From contig JADYYV010000007.1 of the NCBI GenBank assembly GCA_020853455.1, positions 1 to 15,535 of the forward strand: a stretch of DNA of 15,535 nt, read 5' to 3'. Position 1 is the stretch's first letter. The number at the start of each line of letters is the position of its first letter. Made by a program: the position numbers and the translations under genes. Origin of the DNA: Alphaproteobacteria bacterium (GTDB lineage: Bacteria; Pseudomonadota; Alphaproteobacteria; Micavibrionales; UBA2020). The notes below the pieces were generated by a model. It had not been told where the DNA came from. It saw nothing but the letters and a program-made list of their open reading frames with translations, and did not search any database. This document shows positions 7,746 through 14,615 of the stretch, in pieces.

Positions 7746-7940
7746 ATGGCCCAACTATCCCTTTCTATCGAGGAAGTCAGTGATACTACTGGTATCGGCA
7801 GGATGAAACTGTATCAACTAATCAATGATGGAGATCTTAAAGCCCGTAAAATTGGGAAAAGAACGATCATTCTTAGAGTTGATCTGGAAGATTTTCTAGC
7901 GAATCTCCAATCCTACCCACCCAAAACCGTAAGATTCTGA
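7746..7940 (+). CDS. Small HTH_17 / AlpA-excisionase-like DNA-binding protein
   Basis: The 64-aa protein is almost entirely one winged-helix of the MerR-like HTH_17 type. LSIEEVSDTTGIGRMKLYQLINDGDLKARKIGKRTIILRVDLEDFLANL fits the pattern: first helix, recognition helix KLYQLINDG, then the RKIGKRTII wing and the final Asp-Leu-Phe helix. Proteins of this kind are excisionases or transcription activators in prophages, satellites (P4 AlpA) and integrative elements. An AAAGGA ribosome site precedes the ATG. It is the first gene of a tight run with the Toprim and RepA-like genes (7-bp gap to the next), so it probably controls replication or excision of the element. Which of the two cannot be read from sequence. 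Confidence 0.82.
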   Translation: MAQLSLSIEEVSDTTGIGRMKLYQLINDGDLKARKIGKRTIILRVDLEDFLANLQSYPPKTVRF

Positions 7941-7947
7941 GGCTGAT

Positions 7948-8784
7948 ATGTCTCAAGCCGAAATTATCGCCAAGGCGCTAAGCGGTGAACGCCGAATTGG
8001 GAGCGGCTGGATGGTACGCTGTCCTATGCACAATGACCGCACGCCCTCCCTCTCACTAGCGGATGGCGAAAACGGACGATTGCTCGTGAAATGCTTCGCT
8101 GGCTGTGACGCACGCTCCATCCTCGGCTTTCTTCAAGAATGTGGATTGCCGGATAACTCAACGTTCGCATCCACTACCTTGACACATCCGGCACCATTAA
8201 GTTGGTCGCAAAGGGCTGATACAATTTTCAAAGCTAGTTTGCCCATACGCGGGACACTTGCTGAGAAATACCTTCTCGGTCGTGGTTGCGCCTTGCCTGA
8301 AACTGATGAAATTCGGTATTTGCCATCGCGAGACGCGAAGCGTTATCCAGCAATGCTTTCGCGCATCAGCGATGCCGTGACAGGAAAACCACTAAGTCTC
8401 CATTTTACGCTTCTTAGTCAAGACGGCACAGGCAAGGCACCATTGGAGCGGCAGAAGCTATTACTTTCCGGCCATAGGAAGTCTGGTGGTGTTGTGCGTT
8501 TGATCAATGATGCAGAAATCATTTCAGGCTTAGGTATTACCGAAGGAATCGAGACGGCCCTTAGCGTGCTGCGCTCGGGTTGGCGGCCAGTATGGTCCGC
8601 GCTAGACTCGGGAAACATGGGCTCGTTTCCTGTATTAGCGGGCATCCACAAACTAACCATTTTTGCAGATAACGACCATTCAGGACGCGCGGCTGCGCAG
8701 CAGTGCGCTACGAGATGGCAAGCAGCAGGCCGTGCTGTTCGCATAGTAACGCCCAAAGGCGAAGGAGCGGATTGGAATGACTGA
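7948..8784 (+). CDS. Zinc-ribbon/Toprim primase-like protein
   Basis: The 278-aa protein has an N-terminal phage-type primase zinc-binding motif: Cys25-Pro-x-His28, then Cys49 and Cys53 in KCFAGCD. After a middle region comes a Toprim domain with the conserved Glu199 in GITEGIETALS and the Asp241-x-Asp243 pair in FADNDHSGRAAA. It ends in VRIVTPKGEGADWND, the usual close of phage/plasmid Toprim proteins. Such proteins pair with a RepA-like helicase to prime replication of satellites and integrative elements. It lacks an evident separate catalytic primase domain, so it may be a primase accessory or a minimal primase. A GAGG ribosome site overlaps the preceding stop region, and its own end overlaps the helicase gene by 8 bases, indicating coupled translation. 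Confidence 0.85.
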   Translation: MSQAEIIAKALSGERRIGSGWMVRCPMHNDRTPSLSLADGENGRLLVKCFAGCDARSILGFLQECGLPDNSTFASTTLTHPAPLSWSQRADTIFKASLPIRGTLAEKYLLGRGCALPETDEIRYLPSRDAKRYPAMLSRISDAVTGKPLSLHFTLLSQDGTGKAPLERQKLLLSGHRKSGGVVRLINDAEIISGLGITEGIETALSVLRSGWRPVWSALDSGNMGSFPVLAGIHKLTIFADNDHSGRAAAQQCATRWQAAGRAVRIVTPKGEGADWND

Positions 8785-9955
8785 AACAGCCAAACAAGCT
8801 GCCGACGAGGCCTGGCAGAAACCGGATTTGTTAGCTGAACCCATGCGCAGACGGATGCAACCCTATTCCTTTGGTGAGTTGGAAAAACTTCCGAAACGGA
8901 CTCCGCTGATCAAAGGCCTCCTCGACCGAGGCGGGATGAGCGTTGTGTATGGGGATAGTAACTGTGGCAAGACATTTCTCGCCATCGACATTTGCCTACA
9001 TATTGCTCTTGGGCGCTCATGGTGCAGATTGAAGGTTCAGAGGGGCAGGGCACTATATGTCGCAGCAGAAGGAGGTTTAGGTATTTATGAAAGGTTGAGA
9101 GCCTTCCAGAACCATAAAGGCATAATGGGGCCTCCTCTACATGTAATTCCTGCCACCGTGGACTTCCGCAGCGCTCAACGGGATGTGGACGAGATTATCA
9201 GTGAGGTCAAGTTGCTCGGGGGCGTAGAGATTATCGTTATCGATACCTTAGCCCGTGCTATCTCGGGTGGTGACGAGAATAGTTCGATGGATATGGGGGC
9301 GTTCATTAGATGCATCGACCGCCTCCGCCAAGCAACGGGGGCTCATGTTATGATCATTCACCATACAGGAAAAATAGAGGCAAGGGGTGCCCGAGGTCAT
9401 TCTTCTCTCCGAGCTGCAACTGATACGGAGATCGCGGTGACAAAGAGCAAAGAAAGTATCGTAGAGTTAGAAGTCACGAAGCAGCGTGACGGGCGGATTG
9501 GAGGAAAATTATCATTCACACTCGAAGTCGTATCGCTCGGACGTGACGAAGATGGAGAAAACATAACATCCTGTGTTCTGCTGCCCATGACGATAACTGA
9601 CGTGTCGAAAAATACGTTGCCCTCACGAGGTAACAAGCAACGCGCTCTTTCTGTTCTGGATAATGTCCTCGCAGAGAGCGGGGAATTAGGTGTTCCCAAC
9701 AGAGGTATGCCAAGCGTGCGCTTTGTTCGCGAAGCTGATTTTCGCAAGGCCCTTGAACAGGCAAATATTTCCTCGTCGGACAAACCGGACAATGTGAGGA
9801 GACAAATTGATCGAATTATCAGTTCGCTAAATGATGATGGAATTACAGCAACCTATGACGATAAGATATGGCTCGTCGGACAGGTCGGACAATTAAGTAG
9901 GACAGAAGTCCGTTTCCTGTCCGGACATCAGGCCGGACAGGACAAAACTCAATAG
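8777..9955 (+). CDS. RepA-like AAA_25/RecA-fold replicative helicase ATPase
   Basis: The 392-aa protein shows Walker A GDSNCGKT at residues 59-66, Walker B IIVIDT at ~152-157 and the VMIIHHTGK stretch (~191-199) typical of RSF1010 RepA-like hexameric helicases. It probably unwinds the element's origin together with the Toprim protein. Residues ~290-370 resemble the variable, possibly winged-helix C-terminal part seen in such proteins. The last ~35 residues (GQVGQLSRTEVRFLSGHQAGQDKTQ) are shaped by GGACA DNA repeats and a 10-bp inverted repeat, so the protein tail may be a by-product of a DNA-level signal. The start overlaps the upstream gene by 8 bases. Helicase activity is inferred from the family. 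Confidence 0.86.
   Translation: MTETAKQAADEAWQKPDLLAEPMRRRMQPYSFGELEKLPKRTPLIKGLLDRGGMSVVYGDSNCGKTFLAIDICLHIALGRSWCRLKVQRGRALYVAAEGGLGIYERLRAFQNHKGIMGPPLHVIPATVDFRSAQRDVDEIISEVKLLGGVEIIVIDTLARAISGGDENSSMDMGAFIRCIDRLRQATGAHVMIIHHTGKIEARGARGHSSLRAATDTEIAVTKSKESIVELEVTKQRDGRIGGKLSFTLEVVSLGRDEDGENITSCVLLPMTITDVSKNTLPSRGNKQRALSVLDNVLAESGELGVPNRGMPSVRFVREADFRKALEQANISSSDKPDNVRRQIDRIISSLNDDGITATYDDKIWLVGQVGQLSRTEVRFLSGHQAGQDKTQ
9772..9793 (+). repeat. 22-bp direct repeat, copy 1 (iteron-like)
   Basis: Matches 9872-9893 at 19 of 22 positions, exactly 100 bases apart; the three differences are adjacent (bases 12-14). Each copy holds two GGACA units 9 bases apart. The copies lie in different reading frames of the helicase gene, so the similarity is at DNA level and not due to a protein repeat. 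Confidence 0.65.
9872..9893 (+). repeat. 22-bp direct repeat, copy 2 (iteron-like)
   Basis: Second copy of the element at 9772-9793. It opens a denser GGACA cluster: GGACA at 9878, 9887, 9900, 9923, 9935 and 9940, and its complement TGTCC at 9918. Confidence 0.65.
9915..9942. repeat. 10-bp perfect inverted repeat at the 3' end of the helicase gene
   Basis: TCCTGTCCGG (9915-9924) and CCGGACAGGA (9933-9942) are exact complements with an 8-base loop, ending 11 bases before the stop codon. It is built from the same GGACA/TGTCC units as the direct repeats. There is no T-tract, so it is not an intrinsic terminator. It could be a primase or Rep recognition hairpin. Confidence 0.65.
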
Positions 9956-10039
9956 TGAGTCCAGTCCGTCCGAATTGTTTCACTCGCGTGCTATGTAGAT
10001 TTGTAAAGGGTTCTCCAGATCAGTTCGGCGAATGTGATG

Positions 10040-10081
10040 GGGGTTATTCGACCACTACGCGCGGGCGCGCGCGTAAACCCC
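10040..10081. repeat. Compound hairpin with an alternating CG core
   Basis: Core stem TACGCGCG (10056-10063) / CGCGCGTA (10068-10075) with loop GGCG. An outer stem GGGGTT (10040-10045) / AACCCC (10076-10081) directly abuts the core on the 3' side and leaves a 10-base bulge on the 5' side. It lies in the ~160-bp non-coding stretch (9956-10118) after the helicase gene, where I see no convincing gene. It may be part of an origin. Confidence 0.5.
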
Positions 10082-10118
10082 GTGAAGGGTGGATAACGTC
10101 TCATGAGAGTGCGATAAG

Positions 10119-10322
10119 ATGGAAACGGAAACTAAGAAAACCTGCGAAGCAAAGACCCGTTCAGGAACGCCCTGCTAGCGGCAAGACCTGTTAAGAGGCG
10201 GGCGCTGCCGCCTGCATGGCGGCTTGAGCACCGGCCCCAAGACGTTGGAGGGCAAGCGCCGGTCGGCACTCAACACGGGCAGGACTTATGAAGAGCTGCT
10301 TGAAAACAGATACGAAGATTAA
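10119..10322 (+). pseudogene. HGGxSTGxxT-motif small protein gene interrupted by an amber codon
   Basis: Reading from ATG 10119, the frame gives CEAKTRSGTPC, then TAG (10176-10178), then in the same frame RQDLLRGGRCRLHGG and STGPKTLEGKRRSALN, ending with TAA at 10320-10322. The two halves together (68 codons) match the well-known small proteins with a CxAKTRxGxPCxR Cys motif followed by RCRLHGGxSTGPxT, frequent on phages and integrated elements. The stop falls where relatives usually carry Lys or Gln, so one base change (AAG or CAG to TAG) would explain it. No frameshift and no good restart codon is present. It is either a recent nonsense pseudogene or needs amber suppression. The ribosome site before the ATG is weak. 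It sits in the usual place behind the RepA-like gene. Confidence 0.72.
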
Positions 10323-10350
10323 GGTTCGGTCAGAACTGGCTCCCGCGCGC

Positions 10351-10788
10351 CTATTTTGGCTCAATCTGGAAATAACCAGACTGTTCGCTGATGGACGCTT
10401 GGATTGCATCGCCCGCCATCCCCCATGCAGATCCCGTCAGCAGGGCACCGCCAAGGGGCGAGACCTCGAAGTTATAGGTTTTCCCTGCCTGGGCATTAAA
10501 GGTTACTACGAACTGTCCAGAGGCCGTAGGCGTCGATACTGACAGTGTGTGTTGTCCTTTGGGAATGTCACGAACCACACTTCCGCCACGTCCGAGGGTG
10601 GCGATCTTTGCGCCATTCGATCTGACATCCACTCCGGCAGCCAGATAGAGCAGGCTGCTGTCTCGGGTCACAATAATTCGGGCTTTGTTGGCGGGGATCG
10701 GCTGCGTGGCTTGGGTGAGGTTAACAGGGCCCGTCGCTCCGCAGGCGGCCAGCATCAAAACGAAGGCCATAATTACAAAATTCTTCAT
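10351..10788 (-). CDS. DUF2846-like lipoprotein
   Basis: The 145-aa protein starts MKNFVIMAFVLMLAACGAT, a clear lipoprotein signal with lipobox LAAC (acylated Cys17). The mature part (ARIIVTRDSSLLYLAAGVDV, then DIPKGQHTLSVST, then FNAQAGKTYNFEV) has the beta-rich pattern of DUF2846/PEGA-like periplasmic domains: a decorated strand, a VPxGxHT turn and an AxAGKTY strand. Function is unknown. I chose ATG 10788 because GGGAG (complement of 10796-10800) lies 7 bases upstream; an ATG at 10794 would be too close to it. The same frame stays open to 11004, but that extension crosses a terminator and a consensus -10 box and is not likely to be translated. It is the only minus-strand gene in the island, so probably a separate cargo gene. 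Confidence 0.82.
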   Translation of the reverse strand: MKNFVIMAFVLMLAACGATGPVNLTQATQPIPANKARIIVTRDSSLLYLAAGVDVRSNGAKIATLGRGGSVVRDIPKGQHTLSVSTPTASGQFVVTFNAQAGKTYNFEVSPLGGALLTGSAWGMAGDAIQASISEQSGYFQIEPK

Positions 10789-10800
10789 ATCCATTCTCCC

Positions 10801-10837
10801 AAATAAAAGGTCACCAGAGCAAAGTCCTCTGGTGACC
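10801..10837 (-). terminator. Rho-independent terminator in the lipoprotein leader (attenuator or sRNA end)
   Basis: On the minus strand, an 11-bp perfect stem GGTCACCAGAG (complement of 10827-10837) / CTCTGGTGACC (complement of 10809-10819) with a 7-base loop is followed by TTTTATTT. The T-tract touches the GGGAG ribosome site of the lipoprotein gene. No minus-strand gene lies upstream whose transcript would need ending. Confidence 0.75.
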
Positions 10838-10879
10838 GGGGAGTAGTTACCGTCCATTGAACGGCGCAGCCTATTCGCT
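10801..10879 (-). ncRNA. Candidate small RNA or attenuated leader, ~80 nt
   Basis: Inferred transcript from a start about 7 bases after the TATAAT box (10891-10886) to the end of the terminator T-tract. It would contain a first hairpin CCGTTC/GGACGG-type stem (complement of about 10848-10862, including one G-U pair) and then the 11-bp terminator hairpin. It could be a free-standing small RNA or a premature stop of the lipoprotein mRNA. Confidence 0.4.
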
Positions 10880-11150
10880 TGCGCTATTATATTCAGCCGC
10901 CTCCCCGACCGTATGGTCGAGAAAGCAGCATCATTGGTAACGGCCCGATGCTGTCGTGGGCCGCAATGGAAAGGGGTAACTAGCCCCGGTCTGCCCAAGG
11001 ACAAACCGCAGCCAATTTAGCTGGCCGAGGGGTTAATTTCAATAAAAAGCTAAAAACTCTAGGTTGTCCAATTCCTTTAAATTTATCGGCGTTCTATAGT
11101 GTTCGGCAGCATTTAAGCGGCAACCCGATTCTGTTTATGGATATATAGCC
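10838..11150. other. Intergenic region with tandem hairpins between divergent lipoprotein and hsdM genes
   Basis: I see no credible gene in these 313 bp. They hold the minus-strand TATAAT box; a CGACC/GGTCG hairpin (10906-10919); an interrupted stem in which CATTG (10932-10936) pairs with CAATG (10964-10968) and CGGCCC (10941-10946) with GGGCCG (10958-10963); and a small GGGG/CCCC hairpin right after it. The AT-rich part at 11030-11150 must hold the hsd promoter. A plus-strand TATAGT (11095-11100) is the best -10 candidate but has only a poor -35. Confidence 0.5.
10886..10891 (-). promoter_or_regulatory. Consensus -10 box TATAAT for the lipoprotein/leader transcript
   Basis: A perfect TATAAT on the minus strand, preceded by TGAA (nearly an extended -10). 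There is no good -35 hexamer at 17 bases. A small hairpin CGACC/GGTCG (10906-10919) lies where a -35 element would be and could be an activator or repressor site. Confidence 0.45.
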
Positions 11151-12641
11151 ATGTCAAAACTCACCCTCGCACAACTCGAAAGCCACCTCTGGGGCGCGGC
11201 AGACATTCTGCGCGGGGCAATCGATAGCAGCGACTACAAACACTATATCTTTGGCCTGCTGTTCTATAAGCGCCTCTGTGATGTGTGGGATGAGGAATAC
11301 GAAGAACGCCTGAAAAAATACAAAAACGAAAAAATGGCAGCAGACCCGGACGAACACCGCTTTGACATCCCCAAGGGCAATTTCTGGAAGGATGTCCGCA
11401 AACACACCACCGACATCGGCGCGCGCCTTAATACAGCCTTTCAGGCCATCGAAGACGCCAACATGCGCCTGAAAGACATTTTTCAGGATGTCGATTTTAA
11501 CAACAAACAAAGATTTCCGGATGAAATGCTGGAAAAGCTGCTGCGCCATTTTGAAAAGTTCAGCCTGCGCCGGGCAGATGTTGATCCCGACATGCTTGGC
11601 GCGGCCTATGAATACCTGATCGCCAAGTTTGCCGACGATGCGGGCAAAAAGGGTGGCGAGTTCTATACCCCAAAAATGGTCGTGCGCCTTATAGTCGAAT
11701 GTCTCGAACCGCAGGAGCAAATGTCGGTCTATGACCCCACCTGCGGATCCGGCGGTATGTTGCTAGAGGCAGTGCATTATCTAGAACGCAAAAAGGAAAA
11801 CCCAAAAACGCTCAATCTATATGGTCAGGAAAAGAACTTGAACACTTGGGCGATCTGCAAAATGAACCTCTTTTTGCATGACAACGATGATGCCCAGATT
11901 TTGCGCGGTGATACCCTAATCGATCCGCAACACCTGACGAAAGGCGCGGCGAAAGGCTTGCTGACTTTTGACCGCGTGATGGCAAACCCGCCATTCTCCC
12001 TCAAATCATGGGGGCATGAAGTCTGGAGCAAGGGCGACAAGTTCGGGCGTGACAAATACGGTTGCCCGCCACCCAGCTATGGCGATCTGGCTTTCGTCCA
12101 GCATATGGTCGCATCCTTGAAAAAAGAGGGGATGCTGGGCGTCGTCCTGCCACACGGTATTTTGTTCCGTGGTGGCGCGGAAGGTAAAATCCGTGAAGGC
12201 ATGTTGAAGGATGACTTGATCGAGGCCGTCATCGGCCTTGCGCCCAACCTGTTCTATGGTACGGGTATCCCCGCCTGCATCCTTGTCATCAACAAAAACA
12301 AACCGGCCAAACATAAAGGCAAGGTGCTTTTCATCAATGGCGCGAATGAGTTCAAGGAGGGTTCAAACCAGAACAGCTTGACCGAAAATAACGTCAACAA
12401 ACTGGCCAAAGCCTTCCATGATTATAAGGATGTGGATCGTTTCAGCCGCGCCGTCAGCGTCAAGGAAATCGAAGAAAACGATTTCAGCCTCAATATCCCG
12501 CGATATGTACCGGATATGGATGAAGCGATGCAGGTGGACGTCACCGCGGAAATTTTAATTCTCAACGACCTCCGTAAGCAACGCGACAAAGCTGAAACCG
12601 AAATGCTCAAACACCTCAAGGAACTTGGCTATGTTGGTTGA
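11151..12641 (+). CDS. hsdM: Type I restriction-modification system methyltransferase subunit
   Basis: The 496-aa protein is the N6-adenine methylase subunit of a type I system; it forms M2S for methylation and R2M2S for restriction. The N-terminal HsdM_N helical domain (from LAQLESHLWGAADILRG) is followed by the amino-methylase fold. SAM motif I is DPTCGSGG (195-202) and catalytic motif IV is NPPF (279-282), the latter marking an adenine methylase. The preceding GGEFYTPKMVVRLIVE is typical of the family. The C-terminal end is short and Lys/Glu-rich, as expected for contacts with HsdS. Ribosome site is weak (GGA 9 bases before ATG). It is the first gene of hsdM-hsdS-X-hsdR and overlaps hsdS by 11 bases. 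Confidence 0.96.
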   Translation: MSKLTLAQLESHLWGAADILRGAIDSSDYKHYIFGLLFYKRLCDVWDEEYEERLKKYKNEKMAADPDEHRFDIPKGNFWKDVRKHTTDIGARLNTAFQAIEDANMRLKDIFQDVDFNNKQRFPDEMLEKLLRHFEKFSLRRADVDPDMLGAAYEYLIAKFADDAGKKGGEFYTPKMVVRLIVECLEPQEQMSVYDPTCGSGGMLLEAVHYLERKKENPKTLNLYGQEKNLNTWAICKMNLFLHDNDDAQILRGDTLIDPQHLTKGAAKGLLTFDRVMANPPFSLKSWGHEVWSKGDKFGRDKYGCPPPSYGDLAFVQHMVASLKKEGMLGVVLPHGILFRGGAEGKIREGMLKDDLIEAVIGLAPNLFYGTGIPACILVINKNKPAKHKGKVLFINGANEFKEGSNQNSLTENNVNKLAKAFHDYKDVDRFSRAVSVKEIEENDFSLNIPRYVPDMDEAMQVDVTAEILILNDLRKQRDKAETEMLKHLKELGYVG

Positions 12642-13908
12642 GGGATGGAAAACGATCTCTCTTGATGAGATTGCCGAAGTTCTAGATCCTCAGCCGGACC
12701 ATAGAGCCCCTCTAGTAGTAGAAAACGGCTTCTCATATGTGGGGATAGGGGATATAAGCCCTACAGGAAAAATCAGGCATGAAAAATGCCGGAAAATTGG
12801 TGAAGAAGCGGTAGATAAACAAGAGGCATCTTTTAAGATCGAATATGGCGATATAGGTTTTGGAAAAGTAGGCACAGTTGGGAAGGTCGTCAAATTTACG
12901 GATCTTTCGCGGTACGCAGTTTCAGCAACATTAGTTGTGATAAAACCCCTTCCACAGAAAACCACTCGGGGCTTCCTATACTATTTATTGCAGGGGCCAG
13001 AGATCGAAAAAAATATATCTAAGCGCTTAACCGGAACTACGCGCGCGACGCTGGGTATAAAGCAGATAAGGAAATTTTATTTTAACATACCTGTAGCATC
13101 AACAGAGCAACAAAAGATCGCAGAAATATTGGGAAGTGTGGATGAGGCGATTGCGAAGACGGAAGCTGTCATTTCTCAAACCCAAAAGGTAAAACAAGGA
13201 CTCCTCCAAACTCTCCTGACCAAAGGTATCGGTCACACCAAATTCAAGCATACCGAAATAGGGGAGATACCGGAGAGTTGGGCAGCATCTCCATTATCTG
13301 AACTTGTGGACTTAAAAGGCGGATTTGCCTTTAAAAGCGTCGACTTTACCGACGCGGGCGTTCAAGTGATCCGTATGGGCAATTTATATCAAAGCCGCTT
13401 ACAACTTGATCGTAGTCCGGTTTTTGTACCAGATGAGTTTCTAGAGCAACATAATAGCTATGCTATATATCCCAACGATATACTGATGTCGATGACGGGC
13501 ACTGTCGGCAAAGAGGATTACGGCTATGCAGTTATTGTGCCTCAAAATGCAGCGACAATGCTTTTAAATCAACGAGTGTGTAAATTAATTCCGAAAGGTG
13601 AAGTCAGTTATAACTATCTGCTACAATTATTGTGGTCAAGAAATTTTCTTGATCAATTGTACTGCCTTCCGGGAGGGACAAAACAGGCTAATCTGTCAGG
13701 AAAACAAATACTTTCCGTGATTGTTCCTAAGCCCTCTAAAAAAGAACAACAGGAAATAGGAGATTTGCTTAATTTTTATGACACGATTATTAGTGTCGAG
13801 GAGAGCAAAGCTAATTCGTTAAAAAAAATTAAAAGCGGCCTTATGTCCGATCTCCTTACGGGCCGCGTCCGCGTCAATCTCGACAAGAAAAGCGAGAAGG
13901 CGGCATGA
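12631..13908 (+). CDS. hsdS: Type I restriction-modification system specificity subunit
   Basis: HsdS recognises the bipartite DNA target. The 425-aa protein has two target-recognition halves: TRD1 at ~1-150, then a conserved helical spacer (TEQQKIAEILGSVDEAIAKTE to LLQTLLTKGIGHTKF); TRD2 from ~ESWAASPLSEL, then the second spacer (KEQQEIGDLLNFYDTIISVEE to LMSDLLTGRVRV). Both TRDs carry the late Lys-Gln/Ser-Gly-x-Lys-Gln-Ile signature (LGIKQIRK, LSGKQILS). ATG 12631 is chosen because AAGGAA (12618-12623) is 7 bases upstream; a TTG at 12625 is rejected. The TRDs are visibly more AT-rich than hsdM and hsdR, a common sign of TRD exchange. An A8 tract (13821-13828) lies near the end. It overlaps the next gene by 4 bases (ATGA). 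Confidence 0.94.
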   Translation: MLVEGWKTISLDEIAEVLDPQPDHRAPLVVENGFSYVGIGDISPTGKIRHEKCRKIGEEAVDKQEASFKIEYGDIGFGKVGTVGKVVKFTDLSRYAVSATLVVIKPLPQKTTRGFLYYLLQGPEIEKNISKRLTGTTRATLGIKQIRKFYFNIPVASTEQQKIAEILGSVDEAIAKTEAVISQTQKVKQGLLQTLLTKGIGHTKFKHTEIGEIPESWAASPLSELVDLKGGFAFKSVDFTDAGVQVIRMGNLYQSRLQLDRSPVFVPDEFLEQHNSYAIYPNDILMSMTGTVGKEDYGYAVIVPQNAATMLLNQRVCKLIPKGEVSYNYLLQLLWSRNFLDQLYCLPGGTKQANLSGKQILSVIVPKPSKKEQQEIGDLLNFYDTIISVEESKANSLKKIKSGLMSDLLTGRVRVNLDKKSEKAA

Positions 13909-14615
13909 GTAAGGATAATGCACTTCAAAAATATGGCGTTGCAGGGATCTCCGATGTCTTGTCGTGCTTTGGTGTGCCCACGGCAGTTGCATCACAAATA
14001 TATTCAGATGTTTTGCAAAAACGAGGCGCGGAAGCGCTTGAAATCCTTCTCTCCGAAATTCGACAGGGATATTTTAAAAATATCGATCAAAACGAAGCCG
14101 TCAGCATTATTGCCCGTTTTCAGCGGGATGCTATGGAGGGCGTCGCCCGCAACAACCTGCGCCTTATGGCCCGCATCATCAATGGCATGGCGACGAGGCA
14201 AGCGTTGCGAGCATCTGCATTTTTGCAGTATGCTAATATTCTCGCCGCTCTGACCGAGGAAGAAATAGGGGTGTTGGGTATCATGGCCAAACATGCCTCC
14301 AATTCTTCACCCGGGCTCCACCCAAATACCACCTATGGATTTCTCGAATACGTTGATCCCGAAGCCGAGGAACTGAAAGCGGTTTTTCCAAATTACGCCG
14401 TTATACAACAGTCGCTGGTTCGTACTGGCCTTGTTTTCTTTTATGTCGACAGCCATACGAAGGGTGATTTCAAACTTGATGGCGGCGACCTTTCTGGGAG
14501 CAATCCCGGAAGCGTGGAAATGGGGATCCATAGCAAAATTCATTATCGCCTAACCCCGCTTATGGGCGATATTTTAAAATATACGGATTTTTTGATCAAC
14601 GATAAGGATAAGTGA
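13905..14615 (+). CDS. Unrecognised protein X encoded between hsdS and hsdR
   Basis: I cannot name this 236-aa protein. It is soluble, without signal peptide or membrane segments. The first ~140 residues look helical (RFQRDAMEGVARNNLRLMAR, then ASAFLQYANILAALTEEEIGVL). The C-terminal ~60 residues (IQQSLVRTGLVFFYV, later HYRLTPLMGDILKYTDFL) follow the pattern of a winged helix: a Leu-x-x-x-Gly-Leu strand and a final LTPLG-like helix. This general plan recalls DUF4393/Abi-alpha-like proteins, but only weakly, and I do not assign it. It overlaps hsdS by 4 bases (ATGA) and hsdR by 1 (TGATG), so it is translated as part of the operon. A regulator, anti-restriction control factor or abortive-infection partner are all possible. 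Confidence 0.8.
   Translation: MSKDNALQKYGVAGISDVLSCFGVPTAVASQIYSDVLQKRGAEALEILLSEIRQGYFKNIDQNEAVSIIARFQRDAMEGVARNNLRLMARIINGMATRQALRASAFLQYANILAALTEEEIGVLGIMAKHASNSSPGLHPNTTYGFLEYVDPEAEELKAVFPNYAVIQQSLVRTGLVFFYVDSHTKGDFKLDGGDLSGSNPGSVEMGIHSKIHYRLTPLMGDILKYTDFLINDKDK

Noticed and set aside
9955..10194. 79-codon frame starting with GTG inside the helicase stop
   Set aside because: The product is basic and shows no family; its second half overlaps the HGGxSTGxxT pseudogene in another frame, where the family match is clear. No ribosome site is seen.
10789..11004. N-terminal extension of the minus-strand lipoprotein frame
   Set aside because: It would place a lipoprotein signal in mid-protein and would run through a consensus -10 box and an intrinsic terminator.
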